Below the pieces are notes generated by a model. That model searched no databases. It saw only the letters and a list, made by a program, of their open reading frames with translations, and was not told where the DNA came from. This document shows, in pieces, positions 8,877 to 17,723 of a stretch of 64,000 nucleotides of DNA (position 1 is the first letter of the stretch; each line of letters opens with the position of its first letter). This DNA is from Syntrophaceae bacterium (GTDB lineage: Bacteria; Desulfobacterota; Syntrophia; Syntrophales; PHBD01). Location of the stretch: contig JABLXX010000001.1 of NCBI GenBank assembly GCA_013177825.1, positions 272,936 to 336,935 on the forward strand, written 5' to 3'. The translations under genes were made by a program, and so were the position numbers.

Positions 8877-9800
8877 TCAATAGTTCACGTTGGCAATGCC
8901 CTTGAGGCCCAGGATCCGGCGGGCTTCATCCGGTGTCGCCGGCTCGATGCCGAGTTCCTTGGTGACCCGGACCATCTTGGCCACCTGCTCGGCGTTGCTC
9001 TGCGCCATCCTGCCCTTCTCCAGCCAGAGGTTGTCCTCCAGGCCCACCCGGCAGTTCCCGCCCAGGAGCAGCGACTGCGTGCAGATGGGAACCTGGGCCC
9101 GGCCGGCCACGCACACGGAGAACTCGAACTCGCCGATGTGCCGCTTCGCGTGCTCCACGAGGAACATCAGGTTCTCGGGGCTCGCCGAGAGCCCGCCCAG
9201 GATGCCCAGGACGAACTGGATGTAGACGGGCTTCTTGATGTAGCCGGCCTGGATCAGGAAAGCCACGTTGTTCACCATGCCCGCGTCGTAGATCTCGAAC
9301 TCGGGCTTCGTGTTGTTTTCGCTGAAGACCGCGCAGTACTCCCTCAGGGTCTTGAAGGTATTGGTGAAGATGAAGTCTTCCGTCATGCCCAGCATCACCT
9401 TCTCCCACTCGTGCTTCCACTCCTTGTAGCGAGTCACCATCGGGAAGAGTCCCCAGTTCATGGACCCGGCGTTGCAGGAGGCCAGCTCGGGCTTGTATGC
9501 CGTAACCGGGGCAACCCGCTGTTCCAGGGTCATGCCGGCTCCGCCGCCGGTCGTGATGCAGACGACGGCGTTGCAGCGGCTCTTGATGCTGGTGATGATT
9601 TCCTTCATCAGGTTGATGTCCGGGGAAGGAAGCCCGTTTTCCGGATTACGGGCGTGAACGTGGACCACCGCCGCCCCTGCCTCGTAGGCCCGGACGGCCT
9701 CGTCGGCGATCTGCTGGGGCGTGATGGGGAGGTAGTCCGACATGGTCGGGGTGTGGATGCTGCCCGTGATGGCGCAGGTAATGACCGCTTTTTCTTTCAT
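8877..9800 (-). CDS. Beta-keto acid cleavage enzyme (BKACE, DUF849 family)
   Basis: Members of this zinc-dependent family cleave a beta-keto acid with acetyl-CoA into acetoacetyl-CoA (or another CoA ester) and a CoA-free product. The 307-residue protein has the usual length. The zinc-binding HVHAR (His47, His49) follows the first helix, and GLEDNLWLEKG near the C terminus is typical. The start has AAGGAG at good distance. Known members act on 3-keto-5-aminohexanoate, dehydrocarnitine or other 3-keto acids; the specificity pocket cannot be assigned by eye. It lies downstream of the permease and dehydrogenase genes, as expected for the cleavage step after 3-hydroxy acid oxidation. Confidence 0.9.
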   Translation of the reverse strand: MKEKAVITCAITGSIHTPTMSDYLPITPQQIADEAVRAYEAGAAVVHVHARNPENGLPSPDINLMKEIITSIKSRCNAVVCITTGGGAGMTLEQRVAPVTAYKPELASCNAGSMNWGLFPMVTRYKEWKHEWEKVMLGMTEDFIFTNTFKTLREYCAVFSENNTKPEFEIYDAGMVNNVAFLIQAGYIKKPVYIQFVLGILGGLSASPENLMFLVEHAKRHIGEFEFSVCVAGRAQVPICTQSLLLGGNCRVGLEDNLWLEKGRMAQSNAEQVAKMVRVTKELGIEPATPDEARRILGLKGIANVNY

Positions 9801-9849
9801 GTTTTGAGACTCCTTTCCTTCATTTGCAGACTCTATGGCGCAAACGCTT

Positions 9850-10869
9850 CTACTCGGGCAGCTGCGTCAGTTGAAACAAGGACAGATTCCCGAATTCCGC
9901 CTTGTATTTTCCCTGTTCGATTCCCTTGACGGTGGATACGACCGTGTCGTTGATCGGCGTCGGCACGCCCGTCTTCCGGCCGTTTTCACAGACAACGCCG
10001 TTGATGGCGTCGATTTCCGTCTTCAGACCCTTCTCGATGTCCTGGAGCATGCTGGCCTTCAGAAGCCGGTGGGGACCGAAGACCATCTTGTAGATCCCGG
10101 CGCGTGCCACCATTTCGGCCTGGGTCTGGAAGGCCAGGATGTTCAGGTCCGCTCCCTGGATCTTCTCCAGGGTCACGCCCAGCTTTCGGGTGACGGCGAT
10201 GGTCTCGTTGCCGATCAGCGCAACGCAGGCCAGGGCTTTTTCATTGTCGAGAACGTCTCCGAACGTGCAGCCCAGGGAAGCGGACATGCCGCTCAGGGTG
10301 GCGTTGATGAGAAGTTTCGACCACCGGATGCCCGGTAGGTTGGTCGTGATCTCCGTCGGGCAGATCTTCTCAAGCACGGCCGCCACGGCCTTAGTTCGAT
10401 CCTTGATCGTTCCGTCCAGTTCCCCCAGGTCCAGGGTCATCTTATCCGATTCGGACGTCAACTCCGACACGCCGGGGCGAAGCCATGTGGCGCCCCAGCC
10501 GACGGCGCAGCCCATGACCTTCTCGCGCCCGACATGGGCCGCCACGGCTTCCTCGGGTACCCCGTTCTGGAGCGTGCATACGATGCTGTCCTTGTGAAGA
10601 TGCGGAACGAGGGCCTTCAAGGCCGATTCGTTGTATGTCTGCTTGACCAGGTACAGGACCAGGTCATACGTGCCCGACATCGCGTCCGGCGTGATGGCCT
10701 TGACGGGCACGGTGAGGTCCATCTTGCCTGCAATGGTCGCTCCGTTCTTGTTCAGGGCCTCGACGTGTTCTTTGTTGGCGTCGATAAGAACAACGTCTCC
10801 CCCGTTTTTCGTAATCAGCGCCCCGGAGATGGTTCCCAGGGACCCTGCTCCCAATATTGCCACTTTCAT
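9850..10869 (-). CDS. 2-dehydropantoate 2-reductase (PanE/ApbA) family oxidoreductase
   Basis: NAD(P)-dependent reductase or dehydrogenase for a 2- or 3-oxo acid. Residues 1-30 (MKVAILGAGSLGTISG) give the Rossmann GxGxxG, and the C-terminal half is the helical PanE domain (GIRWSKLLINATLSGMSA). At 339 residues it is somewhat longer than classical PanE. It lies between BKACE and the 3-hydroxyacyl dehydrogenase on the same strand, so a catabolic role on a hydroxy or keto acid is more likely than pantothenate synthesis. The ribosome site is GAGGTG. Substrate unknown. Confidence 0.85.
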   Translation of the reverse strand: MKVAILGAGSLGTISGALITKNGGDVVLIDANKEHVEALNKNGATIAGKMDLTVPVKAITPDAMSGTYDLVLYLVKQTYNESALKALVPHLHKDSIVCTLQNGVPEEAVAAHVGREKVMGCAVGWGATWLRPGVSELTSESDKMTLDLGELDGTIKDRTKAVAAVLEKICPTEITTNLPGIRWSKLLINATLSGMSASLGCTFGDVLDNEKALACVALIGNETIAVTRKLGVTLEKIQGADLNILAFQTQAEMVARAGIYKMVFGPHRLLKASMLQDIEKGLKTEIDAINGVVCENGRKTGVPTPINDTVVSTVKGIEQGKYKAEFGNLSLFQLTQLPE

Positions 10870-11096
10870 GTCGACACCTCGCTATCTCCTGCTTTTCGGC
10901 AGGCATGATTGTGTAGGATGACTGATCCCTCAATGTCTCTTGAGATCAGGGGCTATCCTCCCGGTCCGCTGGAACGGCCCCCTGGGGTCGCCTCGCAGCG
11001 GCCCCGAGGAAGGCCGTATCCCGGACTCGTTCTTTTTTTACCTGTTGCCGACGCGCCGGGGCATGATTCGGAACAGGCGGTTCTTGCTACGATGCT

Positions 11097-12065
11097 TTAC
11101 AGCTTGCCGTGGAACTTGAGCAGGGCCAGAAGTCCGTCATCCCGCCAGCGGGCGATATCCTCGCTGGTCCGACCCTGTTCCGGCGGCCTATTCGCCATTT
11201 CCTGGAGCACACCCTCGTGGGCTGCATCCAGCCAGTTTTCCGGCCACTTTTTCCAGTCTGCCATGTCTTCCCACCACCACTCCACGGTGGGACCGATATG
11301 GTGCATGACTCCTTTGAGACCGAAGGGTCCCCCGGCCAGGTGATAGATCATGTTGGGTCCCATGAGCCCGTAACGGAGACCGGGCCCGAAGGTCACGCAC
11401 TTGTCCACGTCCTCCACGGAGCACACGCCGCGGACCACCAAGTCCACCGCTTCCCGGTAAAGGGCCACGGAAAGGCGGTTGGCGATGAACCCCAGGGCCT
11501 CCTTCCGGAGGACGACGGGCTCCTTGCCGAGGGCCTTGTAAAAGGCGACAGCAGTCTCGACGGCCGCCTCGGACGTCTTTTCTCCCTTCCCTATCTCCAC
11601 GAGGGGGATCAGGTGGGGAGGATTGTAGGGATGGGCCCCGAGACAGCGCTCCGGGTGGGCCGATCCCTTGGCGATCTCCGTGATCAGGAGACCCGACGTG
11701 CTGGAGGCAAAAATCGCCTCCGCCGGGGCATGGCGGTCCACCTCGGCCAGCAGGGCCTGTTTCACTTCGTATCGTTCCGGGGACGCCTCCTGGATGAACT
11801 GGACGTCCGCCACGGCCTCTGCCAGATCGGTCGTGTATTTGGCGAGACCCATGGCAACGTGCGCCTTGTCCGCCGTCAGGATGTTCCGTTTCACCAGGAA
11901 ATCGAAGCCCGCCGCGATCCGGTTCCGGGCGTTCTGAAGGGCCTCTTCGTTGATGTCGAATATGTGGGCGGGGTAGCCCTTCCACAGGAAATTCAGGGCC
12001 CAGCAGGATCCGATCATCCCTCCTCCGCCCAGTACGGCTGTTTTCTTGATGTCCTTGACGTTCAT
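11097..12065 (-). CDS. 3-hydroxyacyl-CoA / carnitine-type 3-hydroxy acid dehydrogenase
   Basis: NAD-dependent oxidation of a 3-hydroxy acid or its CoA ester to the 3-keto form. LGGGGMIG (12-19) is the NAD loop; IFASSTSGL, LGAHPYNPPHLIPLVEI with the catalytic His, and KEALGFIANRL are family signatures. At 322 residues with one C-terminal domain it resembles the short relatives that include lambda-crystallin and L-carnitine dehydrogenase, not the fatty-oxidation multienzymes. Its ribosome site GGAGG is strong, and it follows the permease after 25 bp. Pairing with BKACE repeats the logic of carnitine breakdown (oxidation, then acetyl-CoA-dependent cleavage). Confidence 0.88.
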   Translation of the reverse strand: MNVKDIKKTAVLGGGGMIGSCWALNFLWKGYPAHIFDINEEALQNARNRIAAGFDFLVKRNILTADKAHVAMGLAKYTTDLAEAVADVQFIQEASPERYEVKQALLAEVDRHAPAEAIFASSTSGLLITEIAKGSAHPERCLGAHPYNPPHLIPLVEIGKGEKTSEAAVETAVAFYKALGKEPVVLRKEALGFIANRLSVALYREAVDLVVRGVCSVEDVDKCVTFGPGLRYGLMGPNMIYHLAGGPFGLKGVMHHIGPTVEWWWEDMADWKKWPENWLDAAHEGVLQEMANRPPEQGRTSEDIARWRDDGLLALLKFHGKL

Positions 12066-12090
12066 GATTTCCTCCGCGATCCGGCTCCTC

Positions 12091-13407
12091 TTAGTAGATC
12101 ATGATGCCCAGGGGGATCACGATCAGGAGGGCGATGATCGTCGCCACGATGTGGCCCCACCAGATATGCTTGTAACCGTTCATGTGGGTCAGACCGGTGA
12201 CGGCCAGGAAGGTGATGACCACGCCGTTGTGCGGCAGGGCGTCGAAGCAGCCCGCCGACATGGTGGCAACCCGGTGAATCAGGTCGGGGGAGAGGCCGAG
12301 GGCCAGGTACTTCGGCGCCAGGGTCTCCAGAATGATGCCCAGACCGCCGGAGGCCGAACCGGTGATGCCGGCCATCATGTTCGTGGCGATCGCCAGGGAG
12401 ACGATGGGATGCATCGGCAGGGTGAGGAGCCAGCCGGCGATGACCTTGAATCCGGCCGTGGCCGCGATGGCCATTCCGTACCCGACGTCCGCGCAGGTGT
12501 TCACGATCGGGATGACGGTGTTTACGGCACCCTTGTTCAGGGTCTCCGGGAGGTTCTTGAAGTACTTCCAGAAGAAGACGATGCAGAAGGCGACGCCGCC
12601 CAGCAGTGCCCATACGGCGTCGAGCTTGAAGGCATTCAGCATGATGACGACGACGATCATGGGAACGATGCTCAGGAACACATTGGGAAGCTTTTCCATG
12701 GCGACCACTTCGCCGGCCACGACGCCGATGCCGCTCGGGGCCACGTAGCCTTCACCGCGCGCCTTGGCTTTCTTGAGCTGATACTTGAAGTAGAAGACGT
12801 TGAAAGCCGCCACGACAATCGCACCCAGGATGCCCAGCAGAGGGGCCGACATAGTGGACGAGGCCATGTACTTGGTCGGCATGATGTTCAGGATCTGGGG
12901 AGAACCGGGCATCATGGTCATGGTGATCGAGCCGATGCTGAAGGCATAGGGGATCACGAAGAGGTGCCACGGAAGGTCCAGTTCCTTGAAGATGGGGCGG
13001 CCGATGGGGATGAGGGCGAAGATGACGACGAAGAGGCTCACGCCGCCGTAGGTCAGGGCGATGCCGATCAGGGCGATGGCCATGACGCCGTTCATCGGGT
13101 TCCCCCGGCCGACGACCTTCAGGATTCCCTCGGCGATGGCCCGGGCAGCACCGCTGTCCTCCATGACCTTGCCGAAGAGGGACCCCATCAGGAAGATGAG
13201 GTAGAATTTCCCCGCGTAACTGACGAAGCCCTTCATGTATGGGCCTAACAGGGTGGGAAGAATGTCCAGGCCGGAAAAGACCGCGACGAAAACAACAGCC
13301 AGAGGGGCCAGGATGATGATGTGCCATCCCCGGAGGGCAAAGACAACGATGAATGCCAGGGATAGAACAATGCCGATGATGCTGAGGGTACTAGGATCCA
13401 TTTCCAT
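12091..13407 (-). CDS. GntP-family permease
   Basis: Inner-membrane proton symporter of 438 residues with about 12 hydrophobic segments. Family features include GGVSLFVVIFALIPIGRPIFKE, GIALTYGG and the C-terminal run GCFDALPHNGVVITFL. Known members carry gluconate, D-serine, or 3-hydroxybutyrate and related small hydroxy acids. As first gene of the run permease, dehydrogenase, reductase, BKACE, it is the probable uptake step for the substrate of that pathway. AAAGGAGAG precedes the ATG. Confidence 0.9.
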   Translation of the reverse strand: MEMDPSTLSIIGIVLSLAFIVVFALRGWHIIILAPLAVVFVAVFSGLDILPTLLGPYMKGFVSYAGKFYLIFLMGSLFGKVMEDSGAARAIAEGILKVVGRGNPMNGVMAIALIGIALTYGGVSLFVVIFALIPIGRPIFKELDLPWHLFVIPYAFSIGSITMTMMPGSPQILNIMPTKYMASSTMSAPLLGILGAIVVAAFNVFYFKYQLKKAKARGEGYVAPSGIGVVAGEVVAMEKLPNVFLSIVPMIVVVIMLNAFKLDAVWALLGGVAFCIVFFWKYFKNLPETLNKGAVNTVIPIVNTCADVGYGMAIAATAGFKVIAGWLLTLPMHPIVSLAIATNMMAGITGSASGGLGIILETLAPKYLALGLSPDLIHRVATMSAGCFDALPHNGVVITFLAVTGLTHMNGYKHIWWGHIVATIIALLIVIPLGIMIY

Positions 13408-13465
13408 CTCTCCTTTCTTTGTATTTCTCTGGCATCCGTTTTAGGAGAGATGGACAGGAAAGAAC

Positions 13466-13506
13466 AATGGGGGACGACCCCCATTTCGAAGGGATCGTCC
13501 CCCATT
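13466..13506. repeat. Inverted repeat between response regulator and permease genes
   Basis: AATGGGGGACGA plus CCC pairs with GGG plus TCGTCCCCCATT (about 16 bp, one mismatch, about 10-nt loop). It lies on the 120-bp leader of the permease operon, 60 bp before its start codon. No U-run follows on either strand, so it may be an mRNA stabiliser, attenuator or processing site rather than a terminator. Confidence 0.5.
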
Positions 13507-13528
13507 CGATGGAAAATGGACGGACCGG

Positions 13529-14197
13529 CTATCCTTCCCAGAGGTCCGGGTCGGCGATCCCGATCTTGATGGCGTATTTCAGGAGTTCAAGCCGGTCGTG
13601 GATGCCCAGCTTGCTCATGACGCTGGCACGGTGCTTTTCCACCGTCTTGGCGCTGACACACAGGATATCGGCGATCCGGGCCGTCGAGTTCCCCTCCACG
13701 ACGAGGCGAAATACCTGCTGTTCCCGCTCCGTCAGGAGCTCGTAGCCCTTGGGGGCGGGCGTCTTTTCACGACTCCGCACGTAGCTGCCGATGACATCCG
13801 CCCGGATCTTGGAGCTGAGGAAGTATTCTCCCCGATGGGCCGCCCGGATCGCCTCGATGATGTCCGTGCTTGGTGACGCCTTCAGGACATAGCCGATGGC
13901 TCCGGAGGCCAGGGCCTGGTGGACGTAGCTTTCCTTGGCATGCATGGACAGGACGACCATCCGGGCGGAGGGCAGGGTCTCCCGGATCAGGCTGATCACG
14001 TCCAGGCCGCTGAGTCCGGGCATGCCGATGTCCAGCACGATGACGTCGGGATGATGGGATTTCGCAAATTCCAGGGCCTGGCAACCGTCTTCGGCCTCAC
14101 CGACGACTTCCATATCGGGCTGCGCATTGAGCAACTGGTGCAGTCCTTCCCGGATAATGGCATGATCGTCGGCGATCAGGATGCGGATCTTTCTCAT
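13529..14197 (-). CDS. NarL/LuxR-type response regulator
   Basis: DNA-binding output protein of a two-component system. The receiver domain (1-120) has the acidic pair IADDHAI and phospho-acceptor Asp in VIVLDIGMPG. The C-terminal LuxR helix-turn-helix starts LLTEREQQVFRLVVEG and contains IADILCVSAKTVEKHRASVM. The 222-residue length is standard. Its start codon overlaps the kinase stop (ATGA), so the two are translated together. The first downstream genes are the permease and dehydrogenase, its most likely targets. Confidence 0.93.
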   Translation of the reverse strand: MRKIRILIADDHAIIREGLHQLLNAQPDMEVVGEAEDGCQALEFAKSHHPDVIVLDIGMPGLSGLDVISLIRETLPSARMVVLSMHAKESYVHQALASGAIGYVLKASPSTDIIEAIRAAHRGEYFLSSKIRADVIGSYVRSREKTPAPKGYELLTEREQQVFRLVVEGNSTARIADILCVSAKTVEKHRASVMSKLGIHDRLELLKYAIKIGIADPDLWEG

Positions 14198-15702
14198 ACG
14201 GCGCCTCCCTCCTCGGGTATTTCCACCCTGACGGTTGTTCCCCGACCGGGGGCGGAGGTGATATCGATGGTTCCGCCCAGGGAGGCCACCCGTTCCTGCA
14301 TGCTCAAAAGGCCGATTCCCCTGGGCCTTCCGCCGGGAAGGCCTTCTTCGGCCGTCACGAATCCAACGCCGTCGTCCCGGATGACAAGAATCGTTTTCGG
14401 GTGGCTGTGGGTCAGGAGGATCTTAACATTTTTTGCCTGGGCGTGCTTGGCGATGTTGGTGAGGGACTCCTGGAAGATTCGGTACAGGACGATCTCGGCC
14501 GCACCCCCGAGGCGTCGCTTGAATCCCGTTGCCTGGAACTGGATGTCCAGTCCTTCGCGATGGCTGAGGAAATCCTGGATGTGCCACTCCAGGGTCGGAA
14601 TGAGGCCCATGTGATCCAGCACGTCCGGCCTCAGGCGGGCGGTGGTCTTCCGTACCTGGTCGGCCAGTTGCTCCACCCGGCGGACAAGCGTCCGGCACCG
14701 CTCCTTGCTGTCTCCGCCGCTGTCACCGAGGGAGGTCTCCAGCGCCTCCAGGCCGAAATGCAGGGACGTGAGAGACTGGCCGAACTCGTCGTGGAGATCC
14801 GCCGCGAGGCGCCGGCTTTCCTCTTCCATGACGTCGATCAGGCGCCGGGACAGGAGATGGATTTTTTCCTCCGCTTCTTTGCGGCTCGTGATGTCGATGA
14901 CAATGGCCACGACGGCAGGCCTCCCCTGATAGATGGCGGGGCTGGCCCAGAGCTCGACCCAGATGATCGAACCATCCTTTTGGAGCGCCCGGAAGATGTA
15001 CTGGGCGGGTGAGAAGGAGATTTTCTGGCGTTTGATCCCCCTCTTTTTCACCATGTCCCGATCCGCCGGATGAATCACCTCCCAGAACTGCCTGCCGACG
15101 ATTTCGTCGGGAGAATCGTAACCCAGCATGTCGATGAGCCGCTGGTTCACATAGCGAAAGATGCCGTTCTGATGAACGTTGATCCCGGCGATGGAGTTTT
15201 CCACCACGGTTCGATACTTCTCCTCGGACTCCTGGAGCTCTCGCTCGGCCCGCTTCCTGTCCGTCACGTCCACGACAAATCCCTCGTATCCCTCGGGTTC
15301 TCCCTGCTTGTTCCGCCGGATTGCCGAGGTGATGTGGACGTCGATGACGGTCCCGTCCTTCCGTCGCATCTCCGTTTCGAATTCCCGGACAGACCCGTGC
15401 CGGCCCATCACCTCTTTGAACCGGAGGCGGCTTTTCGGATCCGTATACAGGGACTTCGTCGAGTCGAGACCGATCATCTCTTCCCGGGAATCGTATCCGA
15501 GCATGCGGACACCCGAGTCGTTGATGTCGAGGATAATCCCGTCGAGGTCGGTCAGGTTGACCATGGCCGGAGAGTGTTCAAAAAGATGTCGGTACTTCCG
15601 TTCCGACTCGCGGAGGGCTTTCAGTTCCCGCCGGCAGGCCTTCAGCTTTTCTTCCAGCCCGGCAATCCGATCCTCTGCAGACGGCTCAATCGGCGAATTC
15701 AT
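14194..15702 (-). CDS. PAS-domain sensor histidine kinase (NarL-partner type)
   Basis: Cytoplasmic kinase of 502 residues. The start MNSPIEPSAEDR has AGGAAAGG upstream, whereas a longer frame to 15918 would overlap the next gene. A coiled coil (about 10-45) precedes two PAS domains (about 45-165 and 170-290, each closed by a PAC segment, FVVDVTDRKRAE and IVIDITSRKEAE). Next come a HisKA_3 dimerisation helix with the phospho-His in ADLHDEFGQSL and an ATPase domain (NIAKHAQAKNV, RDDGVGF, GRPRGIGLLSMQERV). There is no membrane segment, so the signal is probably cytosolic, such as a metabolite or redox cue. Confidence 0.92.
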   Translation of the reverse strand: MNSPIEPSAEDRIAGLEEKLKACRRELKALRESERKYRHLFEHSPAMVNLTDLDGIILDINDSGVRMLGYDSREEMIGLDSTKSLYTDPKSRLRFKEVMGRHGSVREFETEMRRKDGTVIDVHITSAIRRNKQGEPEGYEGFVVDVTDRKRAERELQESEEKYRTVVENSIAGINVHQNGIFRYVNQRLIDMLGYDSPDEIVGRQFWEVIHPADRDMVKKRGIKRQKISFSPAQYIFRALQKDGSIIWVELWASPAIYQGRPAVVAIVIDITSRKEAEEKIHLLSRRLIDVMEEESRRLAADLHDEFGQSLTSLHFGLEALETSLGDSGGDSKERCRTLVRRVEQLADQVRKTTARLRPDVLDHMGLIPTLEWHIQDFLSHREGLDIQFQATGFKRRLGGAAEIVLYRIFQESLTNIAKHAQAKNVKILLTHSHPKTILVIRDDGVGFVTAEEGLPGGRPRGIGLLSMQERVASLGGTIDITSAPGRGTTVRVEIPEEGGAV

Positions 15703-15826
15703 GACAAGCGACCTTTCCTGTTCGTTGCATCCGGGGTCGAGGGGTTTCCATTCCGGCACCGCTCGCTTTTTTCTTTGTGTCATACAATCAGGCCGATTCC
15801 GGGAACCATCCGAGTAAAAGGATGGT

Positions 15827-17428
15827 TTATCGGATTGTGAATGTGCCTTCTCCGAAGGGTTTCCCGTCGACGAGAATGACGACCCTGTATCTTCCGCCGG
15901 GCCAGTGGCCGGGTTCATCCCACCCCCAGCTGTGGCTGACCCAGGCGGTCCGCCAGTCCTTCCGGACCGTGAAGGGAAGCGTCAGCTCTCCTTGAATGCT
16001 GCCGTCGGAATGGATGTACTGCCAGTCGAACGTGTAGAGCCGGCTTTTGTCCTGCCACAGGCCGTTTTCCATGTTCACCTGGCACCAGATGTATCGGGAC
16101 GCATCCCGCGAGAATTCCGATGCATAGCGACGGTTGTCTATGGGAACGTTGGACGTCCCACCCTCATAAAACCGGATATCCACCAAGTGGAGGGGAATTC
16201 CGGCGGAGGCGTCGTCCCGGTGCTCGCCCGCGGCTTTCCGTTCGATGCCGGCAATCCATTCTTCCTGCCAGAAACCGGGTTTTGTCCGGATGATGATCCG
16301 GTCCCCGGGGCGAACCGTCCGGAACAAGTCGACGGTGACGGAGAGTCGGTCGGTCTCGCCCGGATGCTGCCAGGAGGGGAAGGTGAGATAATATGTCCGG
16401 CTGTCTTTGTTTTTCGTTACATATCGGTCTGTTACGGGAACATCCCGGGTCGTTTCGACTCCCTGGTCCAGATATCCGTTCGTGACGACGGCGCTTCCGG
16501 TCAAGGCGAGCGGAAATCCCACCAGCGAAAGGATCAGGGCGAGGAGATAAATCCGGTGGGATGTCGAACGGCCCCGGATCCAGCGGAATGCGAGATAGAG
16601 GAAGACCAGCGCCGCAGGTGCGGAAATGGCCAGGGCATTTAGAATAAGACGGTTTCCGAGGGGTTCGTACTCGCTGAGCCCGAATCCGAGACAGACGGCC
16701 CCTCCAAGAATGAGCAGTCCGATGAAGGAAAACAGGAGGACGAGGCCGGCGGGAGATACGGGCGGCCGCAGGGTGCCCGGAAAGAGAGAGGGGCCATAGG
16801 AAAGGGGGTGACCTGCATCCGCCAATCCCCCGGAAAGGGAAAGCAGGCCATCCAGGTACCGGTCCGCCTGCACCGCCGCGAGCGCATCCACCTTAAGCGG
16901 CGACAGGACAATCCGGATCCCTTTCTTATCAAAGACGATTTCCCGGATAGGCGATCCCATATTGAAGAGCCCGTCAATCTGCTGTCGCCGGGACGGTTCC
17001 GAAAGGTAGGGCAGAAAGACATCACTTCGGTCGGTGTCGAAGAAGTAGGCATTGTCAAACGAGGGGTCGCCCGTCTGGAGTTCCGCCACCAGGCCGATCC
17101 GCTTCGCAAAACGGTCGTACCATGCTTCTTCCCGGATCGTGATCCTGTCCGCGCAGGAAATCCTGACCAGGATGGTCAGGGAAGGCGGGCTGTTCTTGGA
17201 GCCCAAGAAATAACGGCAGGTGAAGGGAACGCCATCATGGAGACCTTCCAGGAGATCTCCCGTAAAGAGGGATTTCCGGATGACCCGGCCGTTGAGCTTT
17301 TCAGCCAGATCCTTGAAGGCCCGGCGGCTCCCGGAGAGTTTCCGACGGTAAACGTACAGGAACGCCAGGAGAACGGCTACACTGAGGAAGACGAATGCAA
17401 AAGCGGCGCTCAGGAAGATCTCGGCCAT
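15827..17428 (-). CDS. Uncharacterised membrane protein with C-terminal beta domain
   Basis: I do not recognise this family. The start MAEIFLSAAF is chosen over one 22 residues earlier because of the GGAG before it. The 533 residues have one N-terminal membrane segment (about 5-28), a soluble domain of about 200 residues, three or four membrane helices (VSPAGLVLLFSFIGLLILGG and following, about 245-350) and an extracytoplasmic region. That region has a segment like DUF3592 proteins (VTDRYVTKNKDSRTYYLTFP) and ends in a beta-rich domain (PGRYRV-like PGGRYRVVILVDGK). It lies 124 bp upstream of the kinase on the same strand and might supply or sense its signal; that is speculation. Confidence 0.7.
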   Translation of the reverse strand: MAEIFLSAAFAFVFLSVAVLLAFLYVYRRKLSGSRRAFKDLAEKLNGRVIRKSLFTGDLLEGLHDGVPFTCRYFLGSKNSPPSLTILVRISCADRITIREEAWYDRFAKRIGLVAELQTGDPSFDNAYFFDTDRSDVFLPYLSEPSRRQQIDGLFNMGSPIREIVFDKKGIRIVLSPLKVDALAAVQADRYLDGLLSLSGGLADAGHPLSYGPSLFPGTLRPPVSPAGLVLLFSFIGLLILGGAVCLGFGLSEYEPLGNRLILNALAISAPAALVFLYLAFRWIRGRSTSHRIYLLALILSLVGFPLALTGSAVVTNGYLDQGVETTRDVPVTDRYVTKNKDSRTYYLTFPSWQHPGETDRLSVTVDLFRTVRPGDRIIIRTKPGFWQEEWIAGIERKAAGEHRDDASAGIPLHLVDIRFYEGGTSNVPIDNRRYASEFSRDASRYIWCQVNMENGLWQDKSRLYTFDWQYIHSDGSIQGELTLPFTVRKDWRTAWVSHSWGWDEPGHWPGGRYRVVILVDGKPFGEGTFTIR

Positions 17429-17723
17429 GATGTCTCCGGGAAGCACGCCTGACCGGTCGATCCGGATGTCGCTTCCGTCCCGGGTCCCGGGCATGCATCA
17501 GAATGCTGGAGGAAACATAGGCGATATGGCCCGTTTCTGTCAATTCAAACAGGCCGAACAGGGAAGCTCCTGAAAATGTCCGCCTGCCTTCCCGTCCCGG
17601 GCGGCGCTGCTCGTCGGGGACTCCGTGTTCGTTTGTTCCCGGGCCTTCCGCGTCTCTTCAATGCTCATGAAAGTAAACGCCTCCTGCCAAGGTCCTTAGG
17701 GAGACCGCTTCCGCGGAAGTTTT

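Noticed and set aside
8545-8883. 112-codon frame between acyl-CoA synthetase and BKACE genes
   Set aside because: No ribosome site, no domain, and it overlaps the terminator-like hairpin.
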